DNA of 64,000 nucleotides from Nematostella vectensis (taxonomy: Eukaryota > Cnidaria > Anthozoa > Actiniaria > Edwardsiidae). Below the pieces are notes generated by a model that worked only from the letters and a program-made list of their open reading frames with translations, had not been told where the DNA came from and did no database searches. The position numbers and the translations under genes are program-made. Below, in pieces: positions 45,012-63,032 of this stretch. The stretch lies in NCBI RefSeq assembly GCF_932526225.1, contig NC_064041.1:14602951-14666950 (forward strand), written 5' to 3'. How positions within the stretch are numbered: the first letter of the stretch is position 1; every line of letters begins with the position of its first letter.

Positions 45012-48000
45012 GGCACATTGGATATTTTGTGATATTTCACAGAGACACGCTGGAAAATAAATTCTATCAAAAAATATAAATTATATTAAAGAAAACAGAA
45101 GCGTTCTTGATGAGGTGTAAAAGATGTGCGAATATTTGCAGAAGTGATAAACAAACTCGATCAACATAAGCCGATGTAAACATCAGTCAATCGACAAAAC
45201 TTGCGAACTATTACAAAGAACAGAGAAAAAAGCAGAATAGACATAGACAAACCCAACAAGAATAACAACCCCTGTACAGTACCTAAAATAAAATACTCAT
45301 TGTTAGCATTACTTTGGCCTTAGTGGTGGTAGCTACACTAAACGCCACGCGCTGATGGCTGTATTGTAAAAAAAACCGAGCCGGTAATAATACAGTCAGC
45401 TGGGCAGAAAGAATAGACGAACAAGCGCACCACGGCGTAACTATTGAATTAGCATTTATAGGCTTTTACTGACATTCCAATAAAGCTTCGCATGATAGAT
45501 AGCGACTTTCCTTGGGTCGATGAGGCTAATCTAGTCCATGCGACATGACAATTTGATGGAAAACTCACTAATATCATGTCGCAAAACTCTAGCCTAATTG
45601 AATTTTTTAATAGAGTGTTATTTCTGTCCTCGGGTCGAACTGATAGCATAGTAATAATATGAAGACTGCTTCCCGGGGCAAGTCGATAATTGGTAACGTA
45701 TCCGAATATCTTATCTTATAGCCTTGAGAAACCTCATCAACTCGCAAACAATAAAGACGCAATCGGAAAAGACTCGTGCGGTATTTCCTTACTACATCAA
45801 CGTTGCGGAAATATTCTCAAGAACAGAACACGACTAGCGAACAAGCATACAAACATTTAATAAATTCAACAACAATGCTAGTGTTATACATTCTTAAATA
45901 AACTTCGAAATAACCGAGCGGATTTTTTTTGTTTAATGAAGCGCAAAAATAGATTTACACTTCCATTGCGTTTCATTGTCAGTTTTTCGTATTTTGAAGC
46001 TGAAGTGGTCGGTCTTATATTTTCATATACGTAAATCTCTAATTAGTGATTTCCAAGCTATCCTAATGCATATTAAAGGAATTATGGCTCGACCACAAAA
46101 TAGCGTCTCAGTGACCTTTAAAATATATTTTTCTATGATCAACCCCTTTTGCTATTATCTACATCTGAAAATATGAGGGTCTATTCACAAGGAAACTCTC
46201 AAATAACCACCCACGGTTAAACTCTGGTATTTTTACGAATTATATCTGATTGAAATATATCTCAGTCACTCGCCTAGATAAGCAGATGAGGATGGATGCT
46301 TTATAGAACTCGGGATTCTATGGAAGCGCCATGAATTGCCGGCATGAAAAAGGAACACATCTAGACTTCATAAAAAGTTATTTTTACCGCGATTTCTTGG
46401 GAAATGCTTATGTGAGGAAAATAGACTAGCTTTGGAGGATTGACTTTGGGTTGTAACGGCACGGCCCTTTTTTGTACGATACATTACGGTAAAACAGCTG
46501 AAAACTTGTTGTGATTCGGTATATCAGAGCCCTTCAGTAATGCGAGCAATTACTTTTCTGCGGTATAAATAAAAATATACCGGTGTTAATTTGTTCTGCG
46601 GTGTACGGAAATTTGCTTTGCTTGCGGTATAAGAACCTGTATATGTATAAGATTATGAAAGGTGTCGGGTGTGAAACCTGTCTATGCGTTTGTATATACG
46701 TTATTTGGCCGTTTGCCATGTTGTGCGCAACACGCACTAGGCATATCTCTTTTTCTCCTGGGTTATGCAGTATTTTTGGGGGGTAAAAATTGCGGCATTA
46801 CGTAAATAAGAAACCTCAAAAGATCCCCCTAGATGTGCGCACAAAACTAAGTATATTCACATTTGACTTAATCTTTACAACGATCTACGATAATTTCAAC
46901 ATAATGCCTTAACATTTACCCATAATTCCACCAGCATATGCCTCAAAATGTAAGGCACGGTTAAAAGGTTTAAAATGTTAAGAAGACACCAAATGTCGTC
47001 GTTAAACACCCCCTGTCAGCTGCTATTTTGTCATCTCAGCAAAGTACCCCCCCCCCCCCCCCTTTCAAGAAAAAAAAAAGGAAATAAGAAAAATGCCCCA
47101 GGGACTTATTAGAGCTTTTACGGAAAATCTTGAAACTAGAACATACATGAATACTCGGCTGCACTGGTCTGTATCACTAAGTATACACGCTATTTCTACT
47201 GCTTTCAAATATATTAATAGGTTAACACGTAGAAGGCCGCCAACATGTTTTTTTTTTTTTTTTTTTTTTTTTGCCGAGCTCAGTATCATAGAAGTGGTCA
47301 TTTTCGCCTTAGGCTACCGAAAAGATAAGACTTCAATTCGCAAATTTTATGATCTTCACCTAGAAACAACATATCTTTATCACTATCGTAATAAGAGATA
47401 GCCTGCAACGTTTTATTAAATTTTTATTATCATTTTAACTAGTTTTAGGTCTAAGAATGATCCAAATCTCGTAATATCCCTAAAACATTTCTAATTTGTT
47501 ATTTAGAAGACGATAACCATTTTCTACTTCATCAAGAAAAGTAGTATTAAGAGAGACTTGGCTGGTTTTGTGTTTCTAAGTGACTTGTATCGATCGCGGA
47601 AAAATGCAAAGACATTTAACGATACATTTAAGCAGCATACACTTCAGAAGCGAGTCCCTTTAGATCAAATGGGCTTTTACACCAACAATAACAGACGGCG
47701 TGGGGCCAATTTTCTCATGACTGTGCATTCAAAACAAGGCTTATATGTATAGCTTCTTGAAAGCAGCATTAATGAGTTCTTGAGAGAAGATGCCGCTAAT
47801 ACTCGGGATATCTTAGATAAGATTCACGGCACTTTACGTGACGTACGAGGTCATTAAAAGGCGAAAACGACGAAGAAAACACTTCAAGTCCTCATTTTGT
47901 GCCCAAGAGGGGAAAGGACGTAATCAAGCACGTGCTACTATGTCTAGAGCCCAGTCCCTGCTTTTCCATGACACAACCACGAAGCCCTGTACAAACAGCG

Positions 48001-49861
48001 CTGGTATTGTTTCAAAAGCAGTAAAAATCGCTGTTGTGCTGCGAAGTCGTTTGTTGCATTGTCTGTCTGCAGTTAGCTGCGCGAAACGTTGACAGCATTG
48101 CTAGTATGGGGTTCATGTTGAAAAACCGACATTGGTGACAACATTTTTGTCAAGGGTTCAGGTTACTGGAATTTAGTAGCCCTACTCCTTGGTCAAAGAA
48201 TATTATAAAAAATCGATCATTTTTGAATTTTTTGTATCATTTAAGGGAGTTATGTTCTTGGGAAAGGGTTTAATTTGGTTATCTACTTTTCTTACTATTT
48301 GCTTTCCTCCGTTCATCCAGTTCCATTATTTCGATTGTATCTTTTAGCGGAGCACCATAGCCAAAGAAAAGTGGTATAGCTATACGATAAAGTTCCTGTG
48401 GTCACGATGGGATTCCTGTGGATTTTCGAATGTCGGTGCCTCGCTCTCTGATTGGCCGAAAATTGAATAGCACCAAAGCGGGAACGCGCGCGTACAGAAA
48501 AATAATTTTCCAATTTCCTTCATTCGTCGAACATGCTACAACAAAGCCAAAGCTTGTACCAGTTATAGTACTATAAAACACTGTGAAAATAGACGAATAT
48601 TAATTTAGTCTTCTAAGGTGAACTCATTGCCCTTAAGGAAGGTGAACTTGTAAAAGGCGAAAGCATTCGGAGTGTTGTTTTCAACTCTGAATGGGAAACT
48701 GAAAGACGATGACTTTCGATGAAGTATCGGTTAATAAATATCGACTCTCTTGAATCTGGCATGGAGAAGTGTGATTGTCGTCAGAAAGCTTTCGTTCGTT
48801 CTGTTTGCCGCAGAGATTGTCAAAACTATTCGTACAACAAAAATTTGCCTGTTTCCTGTATTTCCTCTGTTAGATCAAATCAGATTTAAACTTGGCACAC
48901 TAAATTTAACAGAGACCAATTCTGTAAATGTGAATATTAAAAAATTAATGACACATTAAATTATTTGAAATTTATTTTACGGCAAACGTCCATTTAACCA
49001 ACGCGCCCGGTTGCTAGTGTTTTATAACAGACTTTTCACGGTTGAAATCTTTTCCTTTTACTTTAAACAAAGACTCAGGCACCTAAATTTAAAGCTTTTA
49101 GTATCTTCTTTCACATCCCAATAAGATTTTTCGGGTTCAAGGCTTACATAGTAGTGTTCGACAGCCATATCTTATAACGAAGGGTTTTTTTTTAACAAAA
49201 CATTGCCCTCCCCAATCCATTATAATTTTTTCCCAGTTGAGAAAAATTATTTCGACCCCATAACCTTTAGTCTAATCTTGATGCATTCATTCCCATGAAA
49301 AATAATTAAAAGCAGCTTACAGAAAATATATATATGTATACCTTACTTTTTATGAAAGCAAAACATCATTCAGCAAACATGCTCGGTCATCAAAAAGGAA
49401 AAAAAACTTCTAAGAACCCCAAAAACAGTTATCAGAAGCTTGTGTTGTTGTGATCTCTTTTGAAATGTTTAAAACTCATGAATGAATTATAAAAATTAAC
49501 ACGCCTTTTTATTTTTGTTCTTTATAGTATACTTGAATTATACAATTACAATTTTATAGTCTGAAATCACAGCCACGGTGCTACATTGGTTGATCAGTGG
49601 GAAACACATCCTGTACGGTCCCTCAGAAACAAAGCAACATTGTAAGATTAGATTTTTCTCGCTCTCAGGCAATATACGAAAATGGATAGAAAAATATTCG
49701 GGTCCATAAGTTTACGTACCGCCCACGTATCATAATTCGGGAATTGGGCTTCAAGTTGAAAACGGCGAAGGGATGCCCCTGCCCACCCCCCAAAGTCTAT
49801 CCATTTAACATGAACTAAACTATTCTCTCTACTCTACTCACTTCCATACATCCTAGGATTG
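45012..49861. other. intergenic, second GPCR to POLI 3' end
   Basis: 4.8 kb, AT-rich. AATAAA of the GPCR at 45056. Poly-C (47047-47062) and T22 (47247-47271) runs. Scattered open frames have no family features and I do not call them. Confidence 0.6.
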
Positions 49862-55774
<5,913 letters not shown>

Positions 55775-55842
55775 CTGCCCGATTTGAAGGGAAAGATTCT
55801 GAGTTTATCAAGGTGAATCTACTGCAAATCAAAATATGGGAT

Positions 55843-56990
55843 GCAATTTCCCACGGACGTAGACTGAGGCCGAGTCCGCGGCCTCCCAGCGGTCAAACCC
55901 ACTCTCCGTCGGAAACTTCCGAATAAACATCTTCGGAAACGAGCATAATAAAACAAAATGGAGGCCATACGACGAATAAGTTACGTCTCTCTCTTATGTG
56001 CCCGTACGAGTAAAAGAGACAATTCCTGGCTTCGTTGTATGCTGAATGAATTTTCCAACCATTTTTAATTAAAATTTTCAGATAATGTATCTTTATAATT
56101 TTAGAACCATGACACTGATGGCGGCTTACCTTTTTTCCCTTTGTCCTATTTTACTAAAATTAAGTATTAAAGTAAGCTTAATTTTTTTGAGTAAGTACTA
56201 ATGTTACAGGCGCGTTCCCAGGATTGGCCGGGGGGGAGGGGGGGTGCGCAGTCATAGGTATCATGGAAAATGCATAGTATTTGAAGATTCCTATATAAGA
56301 AATGCCCCACTTTTTGGCCGCCAGGGGGCGAGCGCGCACCCGCCTGTGTACGCGCCTGATTTACAAAAAAATATGTCTTTGATACCTGCTTTTCTATATC
56401 AATTTTGAGGGTTTACATGGATTTAAACTCATCACCGTAAGTAACTTATTATAAGTACTTTAAAATACTCAATTAAAACTCACGGAGGAATCTACAGAAA
56501 TTACATTATGAATTGGCTTTTTTTTAGATAGATATCATATTATACCTAGGGCTGCGCAACCTCTCCACTCCCCCTCAGCTAATTCTGAATACGCGCCTGC
56601 TAAACGTTAACGTTCTTGTTATGATTACCAGAGATAAAACGCAACACAACGAACCCGCACGTTCCTAAGTCAAAATTAGGAAACTAATTGGCTGACTCAC
56701 TTGTCCGTTCTTGCTCATTTATTATTGTTTTAATCTGCCTGATGACATATAAAGTAACTAAATATAAAGTAAACTAACTAAATTGAGTTGCAAAGGACCT
56801 ACTAGGTATTATTTATTATGATATGTCACCACACAAAAGTCGGACCGCCATCTTGGATTTCTCCGACCATCTCGCATTTTCCGAAGATGGTGTTCGTAAG
56901 ATTCCAACTGATAAGTTGGGTAAGACCGCTGGGAGTCCGCGGACTCGGCCTCATTCTACGTCCGTGGGGAAATGCATCCCTCAAAATATA
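55843..56990. repeat. inverted pair of about 120 bp flanking 0.9 kb at the POLI 5' end
   Basis: The two arms share GAGTCCGCGG / CCGCGGACTCGGCCTC, CTACGTCCGTGGG, TTTCCGAAGATG and GACCGCTGGGAG in opposite orientation. The left arm is the presumed POLI leader; the right arm points away. Confidence 0.75.
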
Positions 56991-57369
56991 GCGGCGAACA
57001 GTATTTACGCGCATTGGCACGGTTCCAGTCTTCTCTCTATAGATTGGACAAGGGACCCCGCGTGGTCGGGAGAGACCAAAGAGAGACGCTGTGACGTGCA
57101 GTTCTCAACACTGGAGATCGATATTATAAACAAATACAAAATACTTGACTTCTTTGAAAATCCAGGGATATTTCTCTTTAACGTTTAGAGGGAAATACCC
57201 CTGGGTTTCCGAGGATGAATACTTGAACGAAACGCAAAAACAAATTACGACTGTCACTTTTAAGTGCATTTGAAAATGCAAATGAAACTGGCTAATTCTA
57301 GAAGAGCTAAAATGAGCTAGTTATTGCTTAAAACAGAAACAATTAAATAAAGCTCACGTTTTATTGTAC

Positions 57370-57492
57370 CCTCCTACGCAGAGCTTTTTGTGTCACTCGT
57401 TTCTTTTGCTCTAAAGGAAAGAAAAGGGAACGAGCGACACCGAAAGCGGAAAAAAAAGGGAACGAGCGACACCGAAAGCTCTGCGCAGGAGG
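57370..57492. mobile_element. 122-bp MITE with CTCCTRCGCAGAGCTTT ends
   Basis: The left CTCCTACGCAGAGCTTTT and right GAAAGCTCTGCGCAGGAG are inverted. GGGAACGAGCGACACCGAAA occurs twice inside. It lies in the 3' flank of the PAN/fibrinogen-like gene, next to its candidate poly(A) signal. Confidence 0.75.
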
Positions 57493-57913
57493 ATAGTTTT
57501 ATTGATGCTTGGATAAAAATTCTGGAACACATTAAATATAATTTTAAATAAACATGCGCACACCCTGCGCAATCCCCTAGGCGCACTAAGGTAAGTACGT
57601 CATCTAAAGACAACATAAACCGGCACATGGTCTCCCTAACATTAACACTACATGAAGTACTGACCCACGCTGAGACACAGAGGCAAAAAAACAGCCGCCT
57701 GCTTTTGTGGGGCACCTCTTTGGAAAAAGGTCGATGCCTACATACTTTTATATTGCAACCATTTTAGATATTCTTGTCAAACGCAGTAAAAAAATTGGTT
57801 AAAAGAAAAGGTTTGCAGACTGCGCGTGAACTCACGCGTCCTGGACAATTGGGAGGTCTGTGGTGACGTCACAATTTAGAACCTAAAAGGTAGTCTGCAT
57901 TTGCTTTCAGAGG

Positions 57914-60900
57914 CTATCGCACCCACAAAATCCCTTGGGTATTTTTGTGGATCCCATTACTGTCTTGCGGATCACCAGGACATGGGTGGCCATAGAGAAC
58001 GCGATTGGCTGGGAAAGAAAAAATACGAGACATCTTACTATTTATAGCACGATATCCTTTGATCTGGCTTATGTGGCGCGTGGGTTCTTAGGCTACGAAG
58101 GGGCTATTAAAAAGAACTTTGTTAACGAGATATTTATTTCAGTAGCAAACTAAATCCTCTCGAATCATAGCGAAACTCGAGCCATCTGGAAATTACAAAA
58201 TTCTAAGGAATTAAATAATGCAGGGAAAGCTATATTTGTCTCCTGAAAAGTTTTAGTTCGTCTTGTAAAGGAAAAGTTTTCCCTCTCCTTAACTTGTTAG
58301 TAGACTTTTGCAAATGTTAATTTCTTCATTATGAAATGTCCCGTCTAACTTGATCGAAGAGGTTATAACGTACTGCTGTATTTGGATGAAATCCACGGTG
58401 CTCCGCATTCGTGATCATCATGACCATCAAACACTGCAAGACAAAAAGGCAATTCCGTCATCGACGGTCTGATCGGGTTTGCTGTGGTGGGTCCCAGACC
58501 CTTGGACCATCTCAGATTATATGAAATCTGGTACGACAGCGCACACGCGAGAAACCTCAAGTTCCGTTCCGTTAAGCTTGAAATAATAAGTATTCCACCC
58601 TGACTAATTGATAAATATGGTAATTGATTGTGGGAAGTATATAAATGTGGAGAATGACATGGGCAAACTAATGAATCATTTTAAAGTAATTGTTGCAGAC
58701 GTAATACCCCCATAACTATAAAAGGTATGATCTTATCCCTAAGGCATCACTAAGATCACCACATTTTCACGGACAATTCTCAAATCAAACAAAGTTGATC
58801 TACATAGTTGCTCTACATATCGACAGTTTGGTTCTTTGACGTCATTAGCACGCATGCGTACAGCAATCAAAACCATCCCACATGGATCTCGTCTAACGTT
58901 GTTTAGGTATCACGAGATCAAGTACTCTGGTTTTGGCGCAGGGTCTATTCCTGCTGATCAAGAAGCTGGCTTCTATTTGCTTCCCTGGTGGAAACTGGAA
59001 GACATGTATCTTGGTTCTAAATTTATCTCGTGCACTGATGATGTAGAGGGAAATTTAAAAGACAAAAGATTATTTTGTCTTTTTCTAAATTTCACTGATT
59101 ATTAATACATGAGGAAAATTTAGAAGCATCTATTGTTTTCGTGGGAATTTCGCTAGTAATCATCCCTTAGAAAACAAAGCAATCCGAGTTGATCATGGTA
59201 TTACTATAAAAAGTTCACTTTAAATTGGGACTTTAAAAGTAAAAATACGTTGATCGATTCACTTAAAACAAATCTTTGGTTTTAATTTCCGATTTACTAA
59301 GATGTTCACAGTGGAAAGACATTGAACGGTAATTGATAACAAAGAGCGGATCTATTGCTAGAATGATCAAGATAGGTGAGTACCTCTATGGCAGCCGTTA
59401 GATATCTTGTATCCCAGAGACACGCCTTTGCAGTTGGACTCCCACACATAAGGGTACTCGTACGAGACGGTTATTCTTGGACAGCTATAAACAACATTTT
59501 TGGAATTAGTAGGATTCTTCGACAACTAGGAACAACATCAGTATAATTCTTAACCCTATTCAGACTAGGGCTCTTTAAGCCCCCCCTCCCCCCCCCCCTC
59601 CGGGAAAATTGCTATAACTTCTGAACCATAGCAGCTAAGAGGCTAAAACTTGGTGACTTTTCCTAAAATCTATCTGCGGACGTTTTGAATGCCATTGACA
59701 TGTCGAGGAGACGCTCCATGTTACCATGGCGACCGTTTTATCGCACATAGGTTTCCTAAAAACTTAAAAGTAGTGAATTTTTCATATTTTGGTCCTGTTT
59801 CTCAGATTTAAATGCCTGTTTTGACTTTTGTTTACGTGACAAGTTTCACAACAGCGCTAGAATTTTTTTACCTCGGATATTTGGGGGGAGGGGTGGGTAA
59901 ATTTTGCTTTGTATCTGTTGTTAAAAATGTCGCTAGATTTACTAGATGACACTTTAAAAGCTAATATTATGCATTTATCATTACTATAAGCAATGATAAA
60001 TGCATGCAAATACTTTTTTCTGTAATAATTCCAGATTTTTTTTTTCTTTTGCAAAAAACCATAAGAATCCAAGAAGGCGGATCCAAGATGGCGGACCCAG
60101 GATGGTGGAAATTCTTACAAAAAAAATGATTATAAAACGTTTTTATGACCTTTTTGCATTGAAAAGCCGTTAAAAGGTTGATTTTGACATATCTGAATGA
60201 TGCAAAATGATTTCAACCCGATATCTGATAATTTGGGCAATATTTAAAAGAATAGCTAGACATCGTATTTATGACATCATTGTCATAATTGATTCTACCA
60301 CACCCAAAATGGGCCGTTATGATTATTTGCATGCTGGTGCTCATTGTCTGTTAGCTTGATGGTCATAGCCTAAGCGGTTCATGAAATACGGAGCATATCA
60401 ATATTTGTGTGACTTTCATACCCACTCGGCCGACCTCTTGGAGGCCTGGGTCTTAGGGCTTTTCAAGATCAGTGAGAAAAAAATTTGACCGAGCGGTCAA
60501 GTTTTTTTTAACAAATTTTGGCCTCGAGTCTCAAATTTACAGGAATAAGCATTTTTCACCATGTTTTCTGGAGAACCGGGAGCGGGAAAACTTTAGCTCT
60601 TCTAAATATAAGCATCATCAATGCCCATATAAGGCAATACATACGAAGGACACTATATGTTGGGAATATGTTTGATATGGGGGACCCTTTCAGCCCCCCC
60701 ACCCCGGTCACAGACAGCTCAAAATAGCCCAGTCTGAATAGGGTTAAACAAGTATGATTTAGTATGATTCTTGGATAACTAAGAACAAGATTAGTATTGA
60801 GCTGTTTCCAGGAATCGTCTAACGGGAAAGCGGTAGACTTGGTGTCTGTAAGAAACTCGCCTTGATCCTTTGCAGGACGAGTCAAAGTTCGACGATCCAG

Positions 60901-63032
60901 AGGGAATCTTCAAATAAAGAAAAATAAGGTTGTTCAGGGGGCCGTTATTCTTTGTTTGTTTGTTCGTTTGTTTGATTGTTTGTCTGTTTATGTTTTTGTT
61001 TATTTATTTGTTTGTTCGTTTGTTTGTTTGTCTGCTTGTTTTTCCTTCTTCGGTAGCCCCAAAAATTCTTTTATTTATTGGTGAGAGATATTTCATCTCT
61101 AATGGCGGTGAATGGAGCGTGCTAGCTACGCCCTGATTATATGTGGGGAGTACAAGAACCGGCTGTACGCGTGATTGTATTAGAGTGGATGGTGCATGTT
61201 GGGGAGGCAGTACCTATACTGACAATAAAGTCAGTCGCATCGAAACCGAATTTTGAAACTAAACTCCTTATCTACTCCTCCGTCGCGGAATTGCTACACA
61301 AGAATTGGATCCACCCAACCTCCTCTGCAAATAGATTATAATACCATTTTATAACTAGCTATAAATGTTGGAGCTGGTCCATTTCCATGAGTAGCCCCCT
61401 ATTAGTATTCTTCACTCAATATTCGTGGATATCAATTATTACATACTTACACGGTAGAACACAGTGTAACGGTAGTCGAAATCGACTCGAAAAGTCCCTG
61501 TAGAGAAGCGCAAGTGCGGTTAATCGAGATATACAAATGAATTTTGATCATTATGGAATCTATAATAATTCGAGCTAATAAGGGCATTTTATCATGCATT
61601 ATTGTTACAGTGTGTTTTAATACACTTAACTTAACTTAACTTCTAGATATTACTCAGGGTATAATATTTGCTCGAGGTATAACCTATCTAACCTTCTCTT
61701 TGGGCAAGCTGGTGGATGTCCGCATCAGATAATTTTCTCGCTGTGATGGTCGCATTAGTGAACGGAACACAGAGCTGTTCGTCCATGCAGTTGTACTCTA
61801 ACCGCTGCAGATGGTTGTTGTCGGTTGAGCTAATTCCAACCGCAAGCGTCCACCCCCCACCTAAAACGTAAAAAAATATTGATGAAAGAAAGGAAGGATG
61901 GAAAATATTGATGAAAGGAAGGAAGAAAGGAAGGAAGGAAGGAAGGAAGGAAGGAAGGAAGGAAGGACGGACGGAAGGACGGAAGGAAGAAAGGAAGGAA
62001 GGAAGGAACGAAGGAACGAAGGGACGAAGGAAGGAAGGGACGAAGGAAGGAAGGAACGAACGAACGAACGAAGGAGGGAGGGAGGGAGGGAGGGAGGGAG
62101 GGAGGGAGGGAGGGAGGGAGGGAGGGAGGGAGGGAGGGAGGGAGGGAGGGAGGGAGGGAGGGAGGGAGGGAGGGAGGGAGGGAGGGAGGGAGGGAGGGAG
62201 GGAGGGAGGGAGGGAGGGAGGGAGGGAGGGAGGGAGGGAGGGAGGGAGGGAGGGAGGGAGGGAGGGAGGGAGGGAGGGAGGGAGGGAGGGAGGGAGGGAG
62301 GGAGGGAGGGAGGGAGGGAGGGAGGGAGGGAGGGAGGGAGGGAGGGAGGGAGGGAGGGAGGGAGGGAGGGAGGGAGGGAGGAGCGAACGAAGGAAGGAAC
62401 GAAGGAACGAAGGAGGGAAGGAACGAAGGAAGGCTAGGACATCACATACCAAAGCGTTCCATATCACAGTAGGCCACGATTCTTCCACCAAATGGCAGTT
62501 TAAAGGGATAGTACCCACTCGGAACGGATGCACGAGCAGATTTGAGGTCTGCGCATGATTGGACGCGATTCTTCGGGGGAAAAAAGAAAAAATAATGAGA
62601 AATGTTCTAATGGTAAACATATTTTTGATAACAAAACATAGGTTAGAAGAGGAACAAACAACCAAACTCGTGCTTGTTGTAACAAATTTAAAACATTTTT
62701 TTTAACTGTACTTTATTGTATGGTTCCACGTTTTCCATGTATTGAACTCCCCGACTTCCCGGTCCGAAGTCCGCACGATGTGTGTGCCGGTCCGCATCTT
62801 TCAGCATACACATCCTGTCGTTTTTACGGAAGGCGATACTAAGGCAGAAGAACTCCGACTGACACCGTGACATGCAATCCACGACATCCCACGCCTCGCT
62901 CTCGCGAATTGTGTGACCTTTCACCTCATAACCATATATGGAATACGATGACTCACATTGCTGACCGCTGACATATCGAAGACATAGTAGCCATGGTAAC
63001 AGAAAAAATGTAAAGTTTCCGATGGCTTTCAT
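57914..63032 (-). CDS. secreted PAN/apple plus fibrinogen-like domain protein, 8 exons
   Basis: Exons 63032-62712, 62570-62450, 61860-61693, 61497-61451, 60907-60879, 59484-59384, 58433-58374 and 58008-57914 join in phase to 313 residues. A signal peptide (MKAIGNFTFFLLPWLLCLRYVSG) is followed by a Cys-rich PAN/apple module in exon 1, then a fibrinogen-related start (SCADLKSARASVPSGYYPF...AYCDM...GGGWTL) and a shortened C-terminal part (LSDADIHQLA, EGTFRVDFDY, YEYPYVWESNCKG, FDGHDDHECGAPW) ending GILWVR. The layout resembles anthozoan proteins, including ones reported from coral skeletal matrix; a function in matrix or lectin-like binding is only inference. The 29-bp exon (60879-60907) with a GTCCTG donor is the weakest junction. 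ATG 63032 was preferred because it gives a clean signal peptide. A TTTATT (minus-strand AATAAA) lies at 57498-57503. Confidence 0.8.
58434..59383. other. intron 6 of the PAN/fibrinogen-like gene
   Basis: About 0.95 kb without a supported exon. A plus-strand open frame at 58836-59105 has no family features. Confidence 0.5.
59554..60743. mobile_element. piggyBac-type non-autonomous element (TTAA target, CCC ends)
   Basis: TTAA at 59550-59553 and 60744-60747 flank inverted ends CCCTATTCAGACTAGGGCT / AGCCCAGTCTGAATAGGG. The TTAA duplication with CCC termini fits piggyBac. The interior holds poly-C stretches and an older element copy at 60392-60470. No transposase frame. Lies in intron 5 of the PAN/fibrinogen-like gene. 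Confidence 0.8.
60392..60470. repeat. diverged copy of the hairpin element seen at 170-305
   Basis: Shares GCATATCAATATTTG, a GACTTTCAWACCC-type motif, CACTCGGCCGACCTCTTGGA and GGCCTGGGTC with the first kilobase of the window. Confidence 0.7.
61890..62440. repeat. (GGAA)n/(GGGA)n microsatellite in intron 2 of the PAN/fibrinogen-like gene
   Basis: GGAAGGAAGGAC-type repeats border a nearly pure GGGA run (about 62070-62380, some 75 units). Its end lies 10-20 bp from the donor of the exon ending at 62450. The PPSLPPSL / GREGGREG frames here are not genes. Confidence 0.92.

Larger units (their letters stand above)
55775..57913. other. intergenic upstream of POLI and downstream of the PAN/fibrinogen-like gene
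   Basis: Contains the POLI leader with an inverted duplicate (55843-55950 against 56850-56990) and a small MITE (57370-57492). The ORF around 56823-57188 covers one duplicate and has no recognisable domain. Confidence 0.6.

Noticed and set aside
47065..47752. Several 60-100 codon frames
   Set aside because: AT-rich, overlapping homopolymer runs, no domain features.
58836..59105. 89-residue plus-strand frame
   Set aside because: No recognisable family, lies within an intron on the other strand.
61141..61341. Candidate further exon of the PAN/fibrinogen-like gene (FGFDATDFIVSIG on the minus strand)
   Set aside because: The exon at 60879-60907 joins the exon ending at 61451 in phase and fits the family, so this one is not needed.
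61688..62665. LPPSLPPS and GREGGREG repeat proteins
   Set aside because: Translation of the GGGA microsatellite; the real exons at its two sides belong to the PAN/fibrinogen-like gene.
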